DNA of 64,000 nt from Silene conica (GCA_029255685.2 CM055319.2:19123247-19187246), one strand, 5' to 3'. Counted from the stretch's first letter, positions 24,171 through 38,800 are shown. The notes: a model not told the origin generated them from the letters alone. Program-made: numbers and translations.

Positions 24171-27100
24171 GTCTTCCCTCCTTAAAATGAACTTCGTCCC
24201 GAAGTTCACCATCCCATGGTCCACCAACTGGTCGCTAGGCACATATGGCACACGATATGGGACACCACATAACGTCAAAAACTAATAAGGGTACTTTAAA
24301 ACACGAAATATTACATCCTACCCTCGTTAAGAAAACTTTGTCCCCAAAGTTTAACTTATCACTATATTAAAGGATACTTCACGAAACACAATAAAAAGCA
24401 TAAGAGAAGTAAACAAGATTATCACGTTTATACAAACAATCGCGACATACCACTTAGCCATGTAAAACAACTAGACATATCATAGCCAAAAGATTTTACA
24501 ATCCTATCCTCCTTAAAACATGGTTACGTCCCCGTAACCTCATTATAAAGATTCCAGCCATTACTCCGTCTTACCATTACTCTATCTCATAAAATCTTAC
24601 TCTAAGAAGACAAGTATTGTATTATCATCGTCGAACTTTAGACCAAAGACAAGGGGTGAGTGAACTGGCGGAATAAAACCGCAAATCAACACTTCCATTT
24701 CAATTTCGATTTCAAACTCCGAATATAACTCAATAACCAAGGTCACACTGGACCATAAACACGGTATGACACAACGGTCACATAACTCATAACTCAGTAC
24801 CAGTGACCAATCCTCATCTCAACTCCAATACCAATATTGTCAAATATTCCCTTAAAGGAACTGTTCAACACTTAGAGAGTCAAACTCTAAGCTACTCACC
24901 CACGAGTCAAGGTCAAAGAATACGACAACTCGATAAAATACTGAACTGCAATCTCAAACTCAATACAAATCAATCATGGCCTTTGTTCCAGACTCACGGA
25001 CAACTCAATCTCATCAGTACTTACCTTCCAAGTTCTTTGACATAATTGTATGTATATATATTGTTCCACAGTTCATAACATACGGATCCGGACGCTATAC
25101 CAAGCCAACCTAATACAAAACTATTATGCATAAACAACTAATCGATTACCAAAAGTTTACCGCTCTCACAACAAAAGAGTTATCGTATCAATACAAGATT
25201 TTAACTATCAAAATAAAAGGACAAATACTAAAATTTAATTCAAATAAGTACTCAAAAGAGACTCATAGCTAGTATCATGTACTCATACAACCTCAAGAAA
25301 TAACAAGAGTATTAGGATTTGTAGAACTCGGGTTACGCAGTAAGACAGAATCTGAGTAGATAACACTTACACACCCATGAATTTCAACGCAAAGCTAGTA
25401 TATACAACAACATAAATAGTCAAGAAACTCATAGTTCATAATTGGCAATTTAAAACGTTTCATGTTCATAAACATATTTTTGAAGCAAAACCATATTAAG
25501 GAGAAGACATAGTGCAACATTAATTAACGTAATTAAACATGGAACATGGACATATTTCACAAGGCATACCTAACTCAGAGACTCACAAGATCGTTTAACA
25601 TTCCCAGATATCAATTAGTTACTAAATTCACTCAGGTACATTTCCTGTTCATTCATATTACATTATTTATCATAAAACTAATAAAATATATGTCTTGCAA
25701 CATAAGGGTTCATATAATGCGCAACAATTAAGCATTCGGGCAGGCTTTCATCAACATGTGAGTACAGAATTGGTCATATTGCAACAATTACTATAATTAT
25801 TAAAAGGTCAAGCGTCATCATGGATAATCATTACTTTAAAATACAACTTTAAAACTTTTGAAACCATGAAGCGTTATTTGTGACAATTTATAAACTCAAG
25901 TCAAAAGACAATTTTACAAGCTGAAATTCGAAACAAGGCAACACGGAGACATTCTGACTTTTCGGTACTCAAACATTGTCCTTGTAGTTCATGAATTATG
26001 AAATTTTTATCGATAATGAATAAATAAATAAATAAACGGATTCACAAGGGCAGTACTTCCATAAATTACATGTCAAACAATAATAATTCAACCCATTGTG
26101 AGCAAACTTTGAAAATAGCAATATGCAATTCGTATTATGGCATAACAATAAACATGGAGAATTCATAGGGACTGTTGTCGCAGGGAACTAGACAGAGGTG
26201 TACCATTTATATACGAAAGAATATCAACCAGAATCTCATTGTTCAACATAATCATAACTACGTAGAACCATTAGATTGCTATATCATACCAATAAGCTTA
26301 CCGGTTAAATTTCATTCTACCACTTGGCAAGACTCTTCTTGGATAAACACGATTTTTGACATCACATACGTACAACACATCATTATTTTGAGATCATAAT
26401 GCTAAACAGTAAGAGCGTTGGCATAATTGAAACAGTTCCATATTAAACTTGACGAAATAAACAAGGTTACGCTATCATATAGTAAGGTTCATATTCATAT
26501 CATATGCATAATTCACACATCAGGTTATCACGTGGTCATATCACATAATTCACATTTGATTAAACTGTCATATAAACTTTACATAACTCGCAATTCCACC
26601 AAATAAACATTATGCAGCAACTTACAACAATCATAATTAAATAACTGCTTAGCTATCTTGCGGGCCATTATAGTTTTTAGAACAGTATAAAGAATTATCT
26701 GACCATAGGAATAAGAATCGAAGGCATTTCTCAAGAAAATTATTTATAACAGTGGACAGGAACTTTACAACCATTAAACAGAAATTTGGGCAACATGCAC
26801 AAATCAAGATTAAATAACACTTGTTAAGGTTTCACACAGTTTATCATTCGAGGCACGTGAGCGAATATTCTAAAGATAGGAGTTTGAATTATGCATAAAC
26901 AGTAAACATGTTTTACACGATCCACATTTCAAATGCATGAGTCCAACCAGAACTGTGCAAGAACAATTTGACCACCGTCGATTAACTCATTTATTTCTCT
27001 CAAAATATAACTCCCCTTGACATGAAACCTAAAGTATTGAAAGTTAACTCAGAAGATTATCATACATAAAATTTTCATACACATAGAGAGAACGCATTTT

Positions 27101-28100
27101 AAATGGCAGCTCTCGCAAGCATTATAACGTTCCGAAAATTTATCAAAATTTGTGTTCCTTAAAATCACCTCACACTATCAAATTTAAATATAAACAATAT
27201 TTTTCCAAAACATGTTGGCATACAATTGAAGCATAGACGTCACTTTGTACCATATCAACATGCATTCCTCATTTCAACAATAATTATCATCTAGAACATG
27301 GTAAAGATCTCGAAGCTGAAAGTAGACTCAACTAAATAACTCGATGGTTATACGTGTGTATATAAATAAATTGGTTTCCACCATCACATACTTACAACCT
27401 ATTCAAATACGGAAATATAAACTAGGAGTTATCACAAAGTCACTTATTGATTACTATCTCTATAACAAATTTTAAATGCGTATTAAAGGCATAAAATCTT
27501 AAGTACAATATATGCAGCACATAACTATATACATTCATGGCTTAGGGGAAACTCATTCCGCATATCACTAGACATGGATTACTATAACATCTGAATCTGA
27601 GCATTCATATCTAAATTACAACCAATATATTGTATAATTACGATAGTCATTTATTAACCATATACCCTAAGAACATTCCAAACACAAACATACTATGATC
27701 ACGCCACTCTAAACATTGTTCACAATTATACCTCTGAACTCTTAAAATTTCAATTCCATCATCCAGATTGATCCACATTTCATATTACACACATCTTTCC
27801 ATCTGACATCATTAATCATAACTCAAATATTACTTACCTCATTCTCCTCCTGCAAGAATGTTAGTACAAGATGACTAGGTCACTACAGAATCTACCCCAC
27901 TCTTCAATTACTCTCATTGGGTTCCCGAGACAGAACCGAAAGGGCCCAGGTCTGGTGTGAGGGGGCCCCTAACTCATCCCGTTCCTTTTTGGGGCTCCTA
28001 TCAGTTTCATCTCGGGGCTCATTTTATTTGACTCTTCATTCCTACGTTCATTATTATTCATTTGGTTTAGGCCTGAGGCTCGTTCGCTCTGATACCACTT
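24171..28100 (-). other. Internal region of the non-autonomous element, no coding capacity
   Basis: The 3.93-kb region has no frame above about 90 codons and no retroviral motif on either strand. A polypurine-like tract (GTCTTCCCTCCTTAAAA on plus) abuts the left LTR at 24,171-24,187. The last 200 bases before the primer site resemble the leader of the chromovirus at 38.9 kb. Confidence 0.75.
28086..28097 (-). promoter_or_regulatory. Primer binding site (initiator Met-tRNA), non-autonomous element
   Basis: The minus strand reads TGGTATCAGAGC, the standard plant iMet-tRNA primer site, three bases inside the right LTR. Confidence 0.92.
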
Positions 28101-31100
28101 TGTAACACCCACTTTGTAACACCCCCATTTATTTAAGGGCCTGAACTAGGACTCCTCAGATAAATAAGGGTGTTACCATCTCGGTTTCCCGAGGCAGTAG
28201 ATACAAAGGAAGATAAACAGTACTTTAAATTAACTTTAAACTCAAAACATGTTCTTACATATCCAAAGGTCTTAACAATATAAATAAAGTACAACTCGCA
28301 TTAAACTGACTAAGGTGATCTAGACATCTAATCTGGTCCAGATCCAAGCTCTTCCTCCCATAGCTCCCCCTTAGTCTCAGCCACCTGTCAATCTGCTCCC
28401 CAATAATTGGTTCATCACAGGTGATCACGAATACACAAGGTCAACCACGAGGTTGAGTAGGGAAAAGAATAAGTAAAACAACAATATAATAAACTCCGCG
28501 CCGATCCAACACCATATATATACTCCGCACCGATCCAACGCCATAAATACTCCGCACCGATCCAACACCATAAATACTCCGCACCGATCCAACACCATAA
28601 ATACTCCGCACCGATCCAACACCATAAATACTCCGCACCGATCCAACACCATATCACAAGGCCCATCATGAACACAATGAATTATATCACAGAATAATAT
28701 ATAGATAACACCATATAATGATCACACGATATATGTAATAAACATGCTCAAAACCAAATAAGAACAAATTGCACATTATCAGATATCAGTATTTTCCCCT
28801 ACCTCAAATGGCAGAAAGACACTCGAACAACTGCTAGAAGTATCCGCCTCGAACTCAATTCCTATAGATAGTACTTAATATCAAATTCTATTCGTACAAC
28901 CAAACTCTAATAGTTAATTACTTGGTCATGTTTATAAACGATACTCATAAAACATTATAATCACACATTTATGAACAGGCTCATTTACGTATCAATTATC
29001 ACTAATCCAAATATAACCTTACTAATTATGGACTCACTATTTATATATTTACTAATTGTAAAAAAATAACCAATCACCAACTAAAATTAAACCAATGACA
29101 ATAACAATAAATGGGGGTGTTACAAAGTGGGTGTTACAAAGGAAGATAAACAGTACTTTAAATTAACTTTAAACTCAAAACATGTTCTTACATATCCAAA
29201 GGTCTTAACAATATAAATAAAGTACAACTCGCATTAAACTGACTAAGGTGATCTAGACATCTAATCTGGTCCAGATCCAAGCTCTTCCTCCCATAGCTCC
29301 CCCTTAGTCTCAGCCACCTGTCAATCTGCTCCCCAATAATTGGTTCATCACAGGTGATCACGAATACACAAGGTCAACCACGAGGTTGAGTAGGGAAAAG
29401 AATAAGTAAAACAACAATATAATAAACTCCGCGCCGATCCAACACCATATATATACTCCGCACCGATCCAACGCCATAAATACTCCGCACCGATCCAACA
29501 CCATAAATACTCCGCACCGATCCAACACCATAAATACTCCGCACCGATCCAACACCATAAATACTCCGCACCGATCCAACACCATATCACAAGGCCCATC
29601 ATGAACACAATGAATTATATCACAGAATAATATATAGATAACACCATATAATGATCACACGATATATGTAATAAACATGCTCAAAACCAAATAAGAACAA
29701 ATTGCACATTATCAGATATCAGTATTTTCCCCTACCTCAAATGGCAGAAAGACACTCGAACAACTGCTAGAAGTATCCGCCTCGAACTCAATTCCTATAG
29801 ATAGTACTTAATATCAAATTCTATTCGTACAACCAAACTCTAATAGTTAATTACTTGGTCATGTTTATAAACGATACTCATAAAACATTATAATCACACA
29901 TTTATGAACAGGCTCATTTACGTATCAATTATCACTAATCCAAATATAACCTTACTAATTATGGACTCACTATTTATATATTTACTAGTTGTAAAAAAAT
30001 AACCAATCACCAACTAAAATTAAACCAATGACAATAACAATATAAGTAATTAATAACAATCACAATGCTCAACAACAATAATATTAACCATAACCATTGT
30101 TCATAATATGGTTAGTAATAATAACAATAATAATAATATCAAAACACCATTACCATGCCATTAAAATCATAACAATACTAACAATAATCTAATCATAAAA
30201 TCAACATTATTACTAACAACAACAATAACTTGTTTTAATATAAGCACTAATTATAATATTAGTAATAATAATAATAATAATAATATTAGCAAAGTAATGA
30301 AGAATACTAATCTACCTATACCATTGCACTCACGTCAATAAAAAAAACAACGCGAACGCAAACGACAGCCCAAACCCGCGAAACAGCCCCTACCGTCAAC
30401 ACCCTCACAAACACCGCGCCAAACACCAACCACAACCATTACCTTTGCCCGTGACACCACCAGGTTCGCCTCTGAGCCTTGGTGGTTCCAGAGGCGAAAG
30501 CAGCGGCTGTCGACACCGCAGTAACCACCCTCAATAGGCGTGTCAAAACCCAGCACCCACGACACTCTATTTCCCCTATTTGACACGATACCGACGCGCA
30601 AAACGACGCTCGCCCTAACACTGTTGTAAGACGCCACTACCCACCGTGCCAATCACCATTAGAGTCTCCTCACTACCACATATCCCATCACTCAAACACC
30701 CATAACAATCATACATAGAAACCCAATCGAATTGCAGTTCAAACATGCATACACAGAGACTCTGTTCTGATAAAACGAAAGGGGTATACCGACACTGGTG
30801 ACAAACCACCACATACAACGACCCTAGGTGGACAAAGACGCCATCACTACGGTCAAAACACGATTAATAGACATCCTATATGCGTGATATGTGAAGATCA
30901 TCAACAAAACGTGTATATACTGTTGCTATTACACGAATAAAAGAGGGGAGAAAACAGCGAGATTATGAAACAACGGTGAACATACCTCTTTCCTGAAGCA
31001 AACGACCAGCCTTAACCACCCTAAACCCACCGTAAAAACCTCCTTGTTACTCTATGATAAGGCGGCAGCGTTAGTGTGTGCTTGTTTGGGCGTCGAGTAG

Positions 31101-31418
31101 GTTGAAGGTAAGGTTTTAGGAGTGCTTAACTAAGGCGGCTGAGATAGATTTTTAGGTGTTTGTCAGTTTTTTTCTAACTTAAGACGAGATGGGCTGTACC
31201 AAGGGGTATTTGGCACGCAAAACAAGGCCCAAACGGCGATTTACAACACGGTCTGATTACTAACTTATGTACTCGGCCCCTCACTAACTACATATAAAGT
31301 ATAAAAACACCCATTCGATAACTTAATTATCGAATACCAAGGTCCAAACATACCTACGCGCCAAAGTAAATATAAATTAATATTAAAATATTATTCCGTA
31401 AAAATACGGAGTATTACA
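28101..31418 (-). repeat. Right LTR (sense 5' LTR) of the non-autonomous element
   Basis: The 3,318 bp align with the left LTR at a constant offset of 7,248. Differences seen by eye correspond to left positions 22,342, 22,376, about 22,738, about 23,331 and about 23,781. It contains the same 33-bp inverted repeat and 906-bp duplication. Confidence 0.93.
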
Positions 31419-31423
31419 GTTGC

Positions 31424-31874
31424 AAACTACTATAAATACTTTAAATAACAAACCAAATTTGATAAATCTACAAATCCCTGAATTATGCAAAGTTAATAAT
31501 TACATACACCATACCCCTATAATGTACTATGTCAGACAATCCCACGTAATTAACAGAGCACAGTTAACCTACTAAACAATCACTACTGTACATAATTGGG
31601 TATGGGTCTTCACTAACACTACCCTCGACCTCTATTATGTGGACAAATACACTATTAATAACCAGTTGATATTTTGCCATATCCTTCATGAGTCTAACAT
31701 AGCTAAAGTTCCAACACACCCTTTCCAGGTATGGATTTGTAACTTAATGTCTCTGAATTTTTAGGTAGGCATTAACCCATAAGAAATTTGAGATATTAGG
31801 TCCATCAGTTACTCCTTCAAATGTTGTGATCCATTTAATTTAATACACACTTATTCATCTTCTCTTGCAACAGA
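31424..31874. other. Helitron spacer upstream of the RPA-like gene
   Basis: No coding content seen. It continues the spacer broken by the LTR element and should contain the RPA-like promoter and leader. Confidence 0.45.
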
Positions 31875-34448
31875 ATGAAACCTCGTAAAGTCTACCTTGA
31901 TGAGTTAACTGACACTACAAAAAACTACAAGGTCAATGTGAAAGTAATCGAGAAGCGTCGTCCAAAGGCATCTCCTGTAAAGGTGCAATACCAAAGCTTG
32001 TTATTTGAAGATGATAAGGTATTTGAACTCATTCACCCACCTATGTTAATATAGATTAGTACTTCTAGCACAGATAGATGTGAAACCTTTATTAGTAAGG
32101 TTTGCTTGATTATGATTACTGATATACCTACATGAGCTTTCTGCATATGTAATTCTGTCTTTGATAAGTTGGTTTGCTGGACATGTTTTGATCAGGGTAA
32201 CAAAATGCGTGCTGCTCTTTTCGCTGATCAAGTTGACATATATGAGGATGCTATCAAGCGCAATAAAAAATACGAGATATCAAATGCTAGCATAAGTCCT
32301 CTTAAGCCTGAGTTTAAAACAAATGAATCTGGTCTAGATTATCAGATGACCTTCAATAGACGTACCATTATCATGCCTATGGACATTGATGGTGGATGTG
32401 CTGATATTAACTATCGTCCAATTTCACAGATACCTCGGGCACCTGACTATAGTGAAATGTTTGGTACACTTCAAAATAATAATCTGTCTATATATATTAT
32501 ATGTACTAACAATGTCTTCTGTTTGTAACTAGCGTTTTACGAACATACGTTTTATGCATTGTAGATATAGTTGGTGTTGTACTCTTTGTAGAGGACCAGC
32601 CACGGAACGGCAAAGGCCCGTGAAACAGCTGTCCGTGAAGTCATATTAATCGACAACGGGTTACTGATGCCAAGTACTTTGACAAATTGAAATACATATT
32701 ATTCTACATATCGATAACATTAGACATCATAATACTATTGTTGCTAATATAAATGCTCCTGCAGTACTACACAACCTTTGTCTATCTCAGTTTGGGATGA
32801 TCTCGTTCAGGATGACTGCACTCTGCTGATATCAGAACCTGGAAAATTTAGGACAGTTGGCATAACAGCACTCAGAGTATCAATGCATAAAGGTTCTGAT
32901 AGTTACGGTCAATCTGGCTGTACACGTGTCATAGTCTAATATATTGCATCATTACAACATTTAGCAGTATCTTAATACAGTTTGCAATGTAGCAGGATTT
33001 TCAATGACAACATCTACTTCAACTGTTTTTGTACACTCACCTGATGGTGATAAAGCTGATGCTCTCAAAGCATGGTACTGAACTAGGCTACACGCAAGTA
33101 AACAAAACATATTCTAGACAAAATGTAATCCTGCTAATGTTTGATCTACGTGAATTTGCAGGATGGCTAGCCACACTATGGCGTTGACGAAGTTGCAAAA
33201 CCGACTATTTAATGTCAAGATGCATGTACTCACTGACAGTACAACAACCATCTCAACCCTTTGTTCCAAAAAGGTAGCAAAATATCTGCATCATTTCCTG
33301 CACCATATTTACAACTGAAACTGTATCAATAATCCAATAATACTACATCATAACAGAATGTCGCAGCTATGCAACAGTAGTCCAAACACTACAGAAGTTT
33401 TAACACAGATTGTATTCATATATTTATTATAAATGAGAGATTTCAAGATGATTAACAGATAGAGTTATGTGTCTTAGACACTACAAACAGGCTAAAACAA
33501 CCTTGCAAGATGAGAGGCATTGGTTAGAAGTAACTATCCCAGATGTTGATTTTGAGAAAATTAATGCAACATGGGTTGCTCAAATTGTTCAAAGCGGTCA
33601 AACATACAACCAGGCAACAGATATACTTGTGACAGCTGCGCTAAACCTAACTGCACTTCAGAACCAAAGTAAGACTTGTGCTCATTTGACAATTATTGAG
33701 TTATATATAACTAAGCAGTGCATTATATTTATGAATAAGACCAGGTTAACACTGGCTTTGGTGAATTTGAAAATATACATTCCATTAAGAATGCTTGTGT
33801 GAAATGCAGGGTTACTTTCAATTGTGACGTATCGGATGGCACTGGAACACTATCCTTTACTATGTTTACAGATGTTACTGAACAACTGTTCAGAATGTCC
33901 GCATCTGACATATTCCATATGAAGCATAATGTGAGTCTAAATTTACTTCGATTTAATTTGAAATTAATAGAACTCTTCATATTAACTGGTATATTGCTTG
34001 GCAGTCCGATGAGCCAACCTTTACAACACTCAAAGAACTACTTGATACAAAGCCTTTCAAAGCTCAAGTAGCTCCAGCTAATAGCCTGTCAACCAACAAT
34101 GTGCTGCAATGGATAATAAAGCGTGTCGTAGTGAGTGCTGAGAGCAGTGGTCATGAACTCACTGTGGAACAAAAAAATGAAGGAACCACACAAGAAAGCC
34201 AACATGTTGGGGATGTTAACATCAAACACCTCAAACCTACAGATTGTACGGAGCATGCCGAGCGTATATCTACAATAGGTATTAATGAGTCTGCTAAAGA
34301 TGACCAGCCTGTGATTCCAAGTTATCCAACAATTGTTGATTCAGGGAAAGATGTGGCAAAAAGTTTGTCACACCCACAACTCCCAAAAAGGAAGTGTAGG
34401 AAGGAGAAGACAGGATCCCCGTCTGTAGTGCTGTCTACCCCAAATTAA
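31875..34448 (+). pseudogene. RPA70-like single-strand DNA-binding protein of the Helitron (damaged)
   Basis: A multi-exon relative of replication protein A large subunit. Exon 1 (31,875-32,018) joins in frame across a GT-AG intron to exon 2 (32,196-32,463), giving GNKMRAALFADQVDIYEDAI and KYEISNA of the first OB fold. Exon 3 starts at 32,565 (DIVGVVLFVEDQ), but the frame stops at TGA 32,621 while the +1 frame continues ARETAVREVILIDN, so there is a frameshift near 32,600-32,620. Later exons give VWDDLVQDDCTLL and ITALRVS (about 32,790-32,890), IPDVDFEKIN (about 33,536) and the zinc OB fold CVKCRVTFNCDVSDGTGT (about 33,800-33,930). A Lys-rich last exon ends at TAA 34,446-34,448. Plant Helitrons often carry such a gene. 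Confidence 0.85.
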
Positions 34449-35305
34449 GAACCAGTGTGTACCCCAAATTAACAATCAGTGTCAACATGAACTCTATCTA
34501 TGTTACCCGTTTATCTTTTGCTGTTATGGTGCTCATAGTATGCACCATTAATGACTGCTTAGTTGACAAAGGTATGTCAACCTGAACTCTTTATATTACA
34601 AGTTCATCTATATATTCTATATTAGTAACTTGAGATGGTACATGATTTGTAGCTATAATAGACTAAAACCATAAATCGTACGCGTGTTGTTTCGGTGTCC
34701 AACAATGACATTGAGTGACTTGCTCAATGAAATCGTACACAGTATTCTTCAAATCCAATCCGTTAATACACACGTCTGTATAGCTCCAATACACAGCTTA
34801 ATACATAACACCGTTATCATAAGGAAGTTGTTAATGCTTGAAGATTACCAACAAAACCCCAATAAGATAGCACCCTAAACTAAAAGTACTGGGTCATCCA
34901 TTAGTTTATTTACTATGAAAAAACGTGTATGTTCAGAGGTTCCTCCTGATCAGAAGACAAATTCGAATCGCTAAAAACATAAACACAATAGAAACAAAAC
35001 CATATACATTGCCATGTTCTATCATCATCCAGGACAGACGAACAATCTTACAAGTTACCTACTGATTATGGTATAATCCCTAAATTCTAACAACATAATA
35101 TTACAGGTTACAAACGTATTAGCTTATTGTCAAATAAATTGCAGTAATAATCGAAAATAAACAATGCTATGAGCAGTCCAAATTGAAATAATGTAGCAAA
35201 AAGAAAGGTGCTTAACTCAAAACATGCATAAAATCCTGCATTACAATAGCTATAAACATAACAGATGTATGTTCAGAAAGATTAACGGTTACCTTATTAC
35301 CAGGC
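34449..35305. other. No gene seen between RPA-like and F-box-like genes
   Basis: AT-rich spacer. A frame at 34,684-34,878 has no recognisable content. The region lies 3' of both convergent genes. Confidence 0.5.
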
Positions 35306-35812
35306 TCAGCAATCAGAGTCATAGTACCCCTCGCTGTCAGACTTCTCAACATACGCATACTTTGAGCTGCTACCCCTCCTGTAACGTCCCTTTCTCTTCT
35401 TAGCTTTAGACTTTCGTGGCTTGCATGAGCAGGAGATTGACACCAGCCTCTGGTTTCTGGTCACCCATATCTCATTTCCACGATTTTCCCTCTCAAGTTC
35501 ATGATCATAATCTAGGTCAACTTTAGATGTTTTTGTACCAACAAGATACTGCCCTGCCCATGCCTTACAAACCTCCGCCATACTCCTTTTGCCTTGCCTA
35601 TCGAGCTTGTTGAAGACATGATCAGTAAGTTCTGGTAAACTGAGGAATGAGTGATGAGGTCTGGTGCCAAAGGGCATTTCCTCTTCAACAGTTACTTTTG
35701 AAAATAAGGTGGTGGACTCAAACTGACTTTTTTTCCAATTAACATATTTTTCGACAAATTCTGGCTTATCATCATCGTTAAAGTATTTTACTTTTCCACA
35801 AGGTTTCTCCAT
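35306..35812 (-). CDS. F-box-like protein, copy 2 (intact)
   Basis: A single-exon protein of 168 residues. The N-terminal block, about residues 8-40, has KYFNDDD and WKKSQFESTTLF. The F-box-like segment, about 57-90, reads LSLPELTDHVFNKLDRQGKR followed by VCKAWA, matching the L..EL...F..L and VCK.W signature of F-box domains. Then come TSKVDLDY, a Cys-rich SCSC at about 127-130, a basic stretch (residues 131-147) and an acidic tail ending YYDSDC. It is the best template for the family. Typical F-box proteins are longer and carry LRR or Kelch domains; none is here. It faces the RPA-like gene tail to tail. Skp1 binding and target degradation are inferred. Confidence 0.75.
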   Translation of the reverse strand: MEKPCGKVKYFNDDDKPEFVEKYVNWKKSQFESTTLFSKVTVEEEMPFGTRPHHSFLSLPELTDHVFNKLDRQGKRSMAEVCKAWAGQYLVGTKTSKVDLDYDHELERENRGNEIWVTRNQRLVSISCSCKPRKSKAKKRKGRYRRGSSSKYAYVEKSDSEGYYDSDC

Positions 35813-38800
35813 TTTAGATGTGCACGAGTTTTGGGATTGTGGGCAGGGAAAATGATCAGAATGGATTATGCATGATGAAGGTTGGAGGGTAACAGCTACT
35901 CGTAGTGATTACACAGAACAGTAGTGTCTAATCAGATAGTTTAGGGAAACGTAAGGGCATGCTAGCCGTCATTTAGTTTAGCAGCTAATGGTTTATGTAA
36001 TTATTACCATTATATCCGTAATTTTCTTAAATCGCGTATTTCCGTATAGCGACGATATGAGTTGAAACGGTTTTATTCTTCTTTTAATAAATGTTTCATA
36101 CAAATGCTCATATTATTGTTAATTTATAAGACAAAATATAGTCATGTATGAACTTGTTTGATTTAGCGTAATGGATTTTCTAATAAGAATGTAAAATGTT
36201 TAAATCTTTTAATAATGTGTAGTAAAACTATTCACGTTAAAAAATGTGTTAATACAAATGTGATAAGCAACTGTTACCTTTTACTTCGGAGGAAGTTTAT
36301 GAACTTTTCTCGTATGAGATGCCGAATGGGGTTGGTATGTTTGACTAAGTCATGTTGGAGCCGTGGACGGAAAGGTATTTTAATTGGGAAAATTAACGCA
36401 CTATTATGACATAATTCCTATCCTTGATTTGGGTCTCTAACTTTTACGAAACGCATCACATGGGGTCCCTCCCAAAGGTAACGCTAATATCGTATCTAAC
36501 CCGCTTAACTAGAGGGAGGACTGTGTTAACTTCACAATTTCGGTTACCAAATGAGTGTGTATTGATAAAATCTAGAATACATTTAAACCATAATCTAATT
36601 TACTATATTGTGCAATTTACTCCTTTAGATCAGTATTAGTGTTAACCCCTCTTTTCTTTTGGGTTAAATTTTGTATAGTTTAAAATCAAATTGGAATTGG
36701 GTCATGTGCATTATCAAGTCCAAATTATTCTATTGTTTTAATTGTCAAAGAAAAAGGAACATCATCAAAAATGTAAGCACTTCAATATTTACTAAACATC
36801 AACTTATGAGATTTAATGCATAACAAACCTTCTATATATTTTCAAAACAAAATAACAATATGATAAACAATATCAAAAGAGGAACTATAGCATGTCAAAC
36901 TTATATAATTTTTTATAGTATCATATTGGTCTTACAAATAATAATTATACTTACATGATATTGCTTGTGACGGGTGGTGTCTAATGTTTGTCACTAAACT
37001 GAAGGTATACTTACCATGTTGCAGACACTCTTTAGGATGAACAGTACAGCAATGTCCTATACGCATGCTAAGAAATGAATAGTCTTCTCTTTGCCTTTTA
37101 CTCATTTCTTTACCTTATCTTACTTCCTCGTTTTTACTTTCCGATTCTGTTTATACATCCTCGTTTGAATTTTAAAATTAGTCAATATTTTTTTAAAAAT
37201 ATACAAGTAGTTATCCACATATAAATAATACATTTTAATTATGAAATCATTAATGTGTTTAAAATCATTTATTTAGAATGAAGTATTCAAATTTATAATC
37301 AAATTCCCTAAGATTAAGATAATTTTTAAAAGTGCTTAATTTACATTTAACTTTTAATATATATCCAATTTAGTGTATGTTGTATATTAAATTAATATAA
37401 TTAAAAAGAATTTTTCCCACTTTCTCTCTTTTCATTTCTACACTTGAGCTTCTTCTGAATACTCTTTGTAAAAAATCAAAAACCTTTGCCTACAACCTCC
37501 TTCATCAGACTGTACCATCACACGAATCTAGGTTCACCACCAAAACACTGCATCAATTACCCTGCCACCATTTGCCGCCGTTAAGGTATGTGTTTTCATA
37601 TTTTAATGTAATCAAACCTAAATAGTGTATTAATGAATTGTACATAAAATTACGGTTATCATACTGATACGATTATATGTTCATGAACATTATTTATAAT
37701 AGTAATTATTTATTAGAATTGATTTGTTAAGAATTATTAATTAGTTTGATTAGTTTGATTGACTCTCGTGTTAATTGATTGAGCTGGTGGTCCTCATTAA
37801 CTTTTGCATTAAAATATTCTTCATGTTGAAATACACAAACAATTTCTCCAAAATCAAGGAAATGTTAAATGTATATCTGGGTTATGATGACGAATCTGGG
37901 TTAAGAGTGAGAGACAATGTAGATATACATATAGCTTGAGGTTCGGCGTGGTTTGGTACTGGATCCTGACTTTCGGCTGTAAGTATGTGTAAAGTGTATA
38001 TTTATTGGCCCATTTGCTTCCTTCAGTAATTCCAAGAGGGATGTAGCCTTGTTAAAAACTCAGGATTTGGATAGTATGGAGGACTGGCTTGTGGGTTGAA
38101 AGAGCCAGGAAGGGTAGTGACAGACTTCTGCATACATAGTGTGCATCTAAGTAATAAAACTTATAGATGAACTCATAGAAGTAGATATGTATTTGTCATT
38201 GTAGGCTTGTAGACTAAGGTCGAGCCCTGTACTGATCTTGAATTGGGTTCAAGGTCTTGTTTTAAAGTTAAGGATAGTGCACGCCCTTACGGACAATGTT
38301 GCCAATACTTCCTGAAGTACAGTACTCTAGCATTGTTAAGTGTAATTAATAAGATTTCACTCAAATCCATTAGAATAGGAGAAGTACCTAGGGTGATATA
38401 ATCATCAGGAACCACTGGTTAGACGATCTTGTAAGGAGGCCCCATCATTAACTCTAATGATGAAAGTTGGTAGTCATCATGCCGAATAAATCTCCAGATA
38501 ACCCCATTTTTAATAACTACCATTAGACGATGAAACAGATAACGGAATCCAGCTATATTACAGTAGCCCACCCTTTTGGCCTTTTACCTGGTTCTTTCAT
38601 AATGTTCTTTTGTAGATGGTATCTAATTCTAAATAATTCTAAATAACGGCAGAAAATGTTGTTAGTTCAGAATTGGCTCTCATCAGAATTGATGCAGGTC
38701 ATGATACGCCGCATTTTGCTGCTGATTAGCTTTCTTTTTCTTTCCGAATTATAGTGTTCATATGCACCCTTAATCTCGTGTAACTATATCTGAACTGAAT

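Larger units (their letters stand above)
20853..31418 (-). mobile_element. Non-autonomous LTR retrotransposon related to Tekay-type elements
   Basis: The 10,566-bp element is flanked by GTTGC at 20,848-20,852 and 31,419-31,423. Its LTRs are both exactly 3,318 bp. The primer site complementary to initiator Met-tRNA (GCTCTGATACCA as read on plus) sits at 28,086-28,097 next to the right LTR, so the element is oriented minus. The internal region has no gag, protease, RT or integrase. Its ends (TCTTCC...TTAAAA with ACTTCGTCCCGAAGTTC on one side, GGGTTCCCG...GTTCGCTCTGATACC on the other) resemble the chromovirus at 38.9 kb, suggesting mobilisation in trans. At least five LTR differences are visible, so the insertion is recent. 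Confidence 0.92.
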
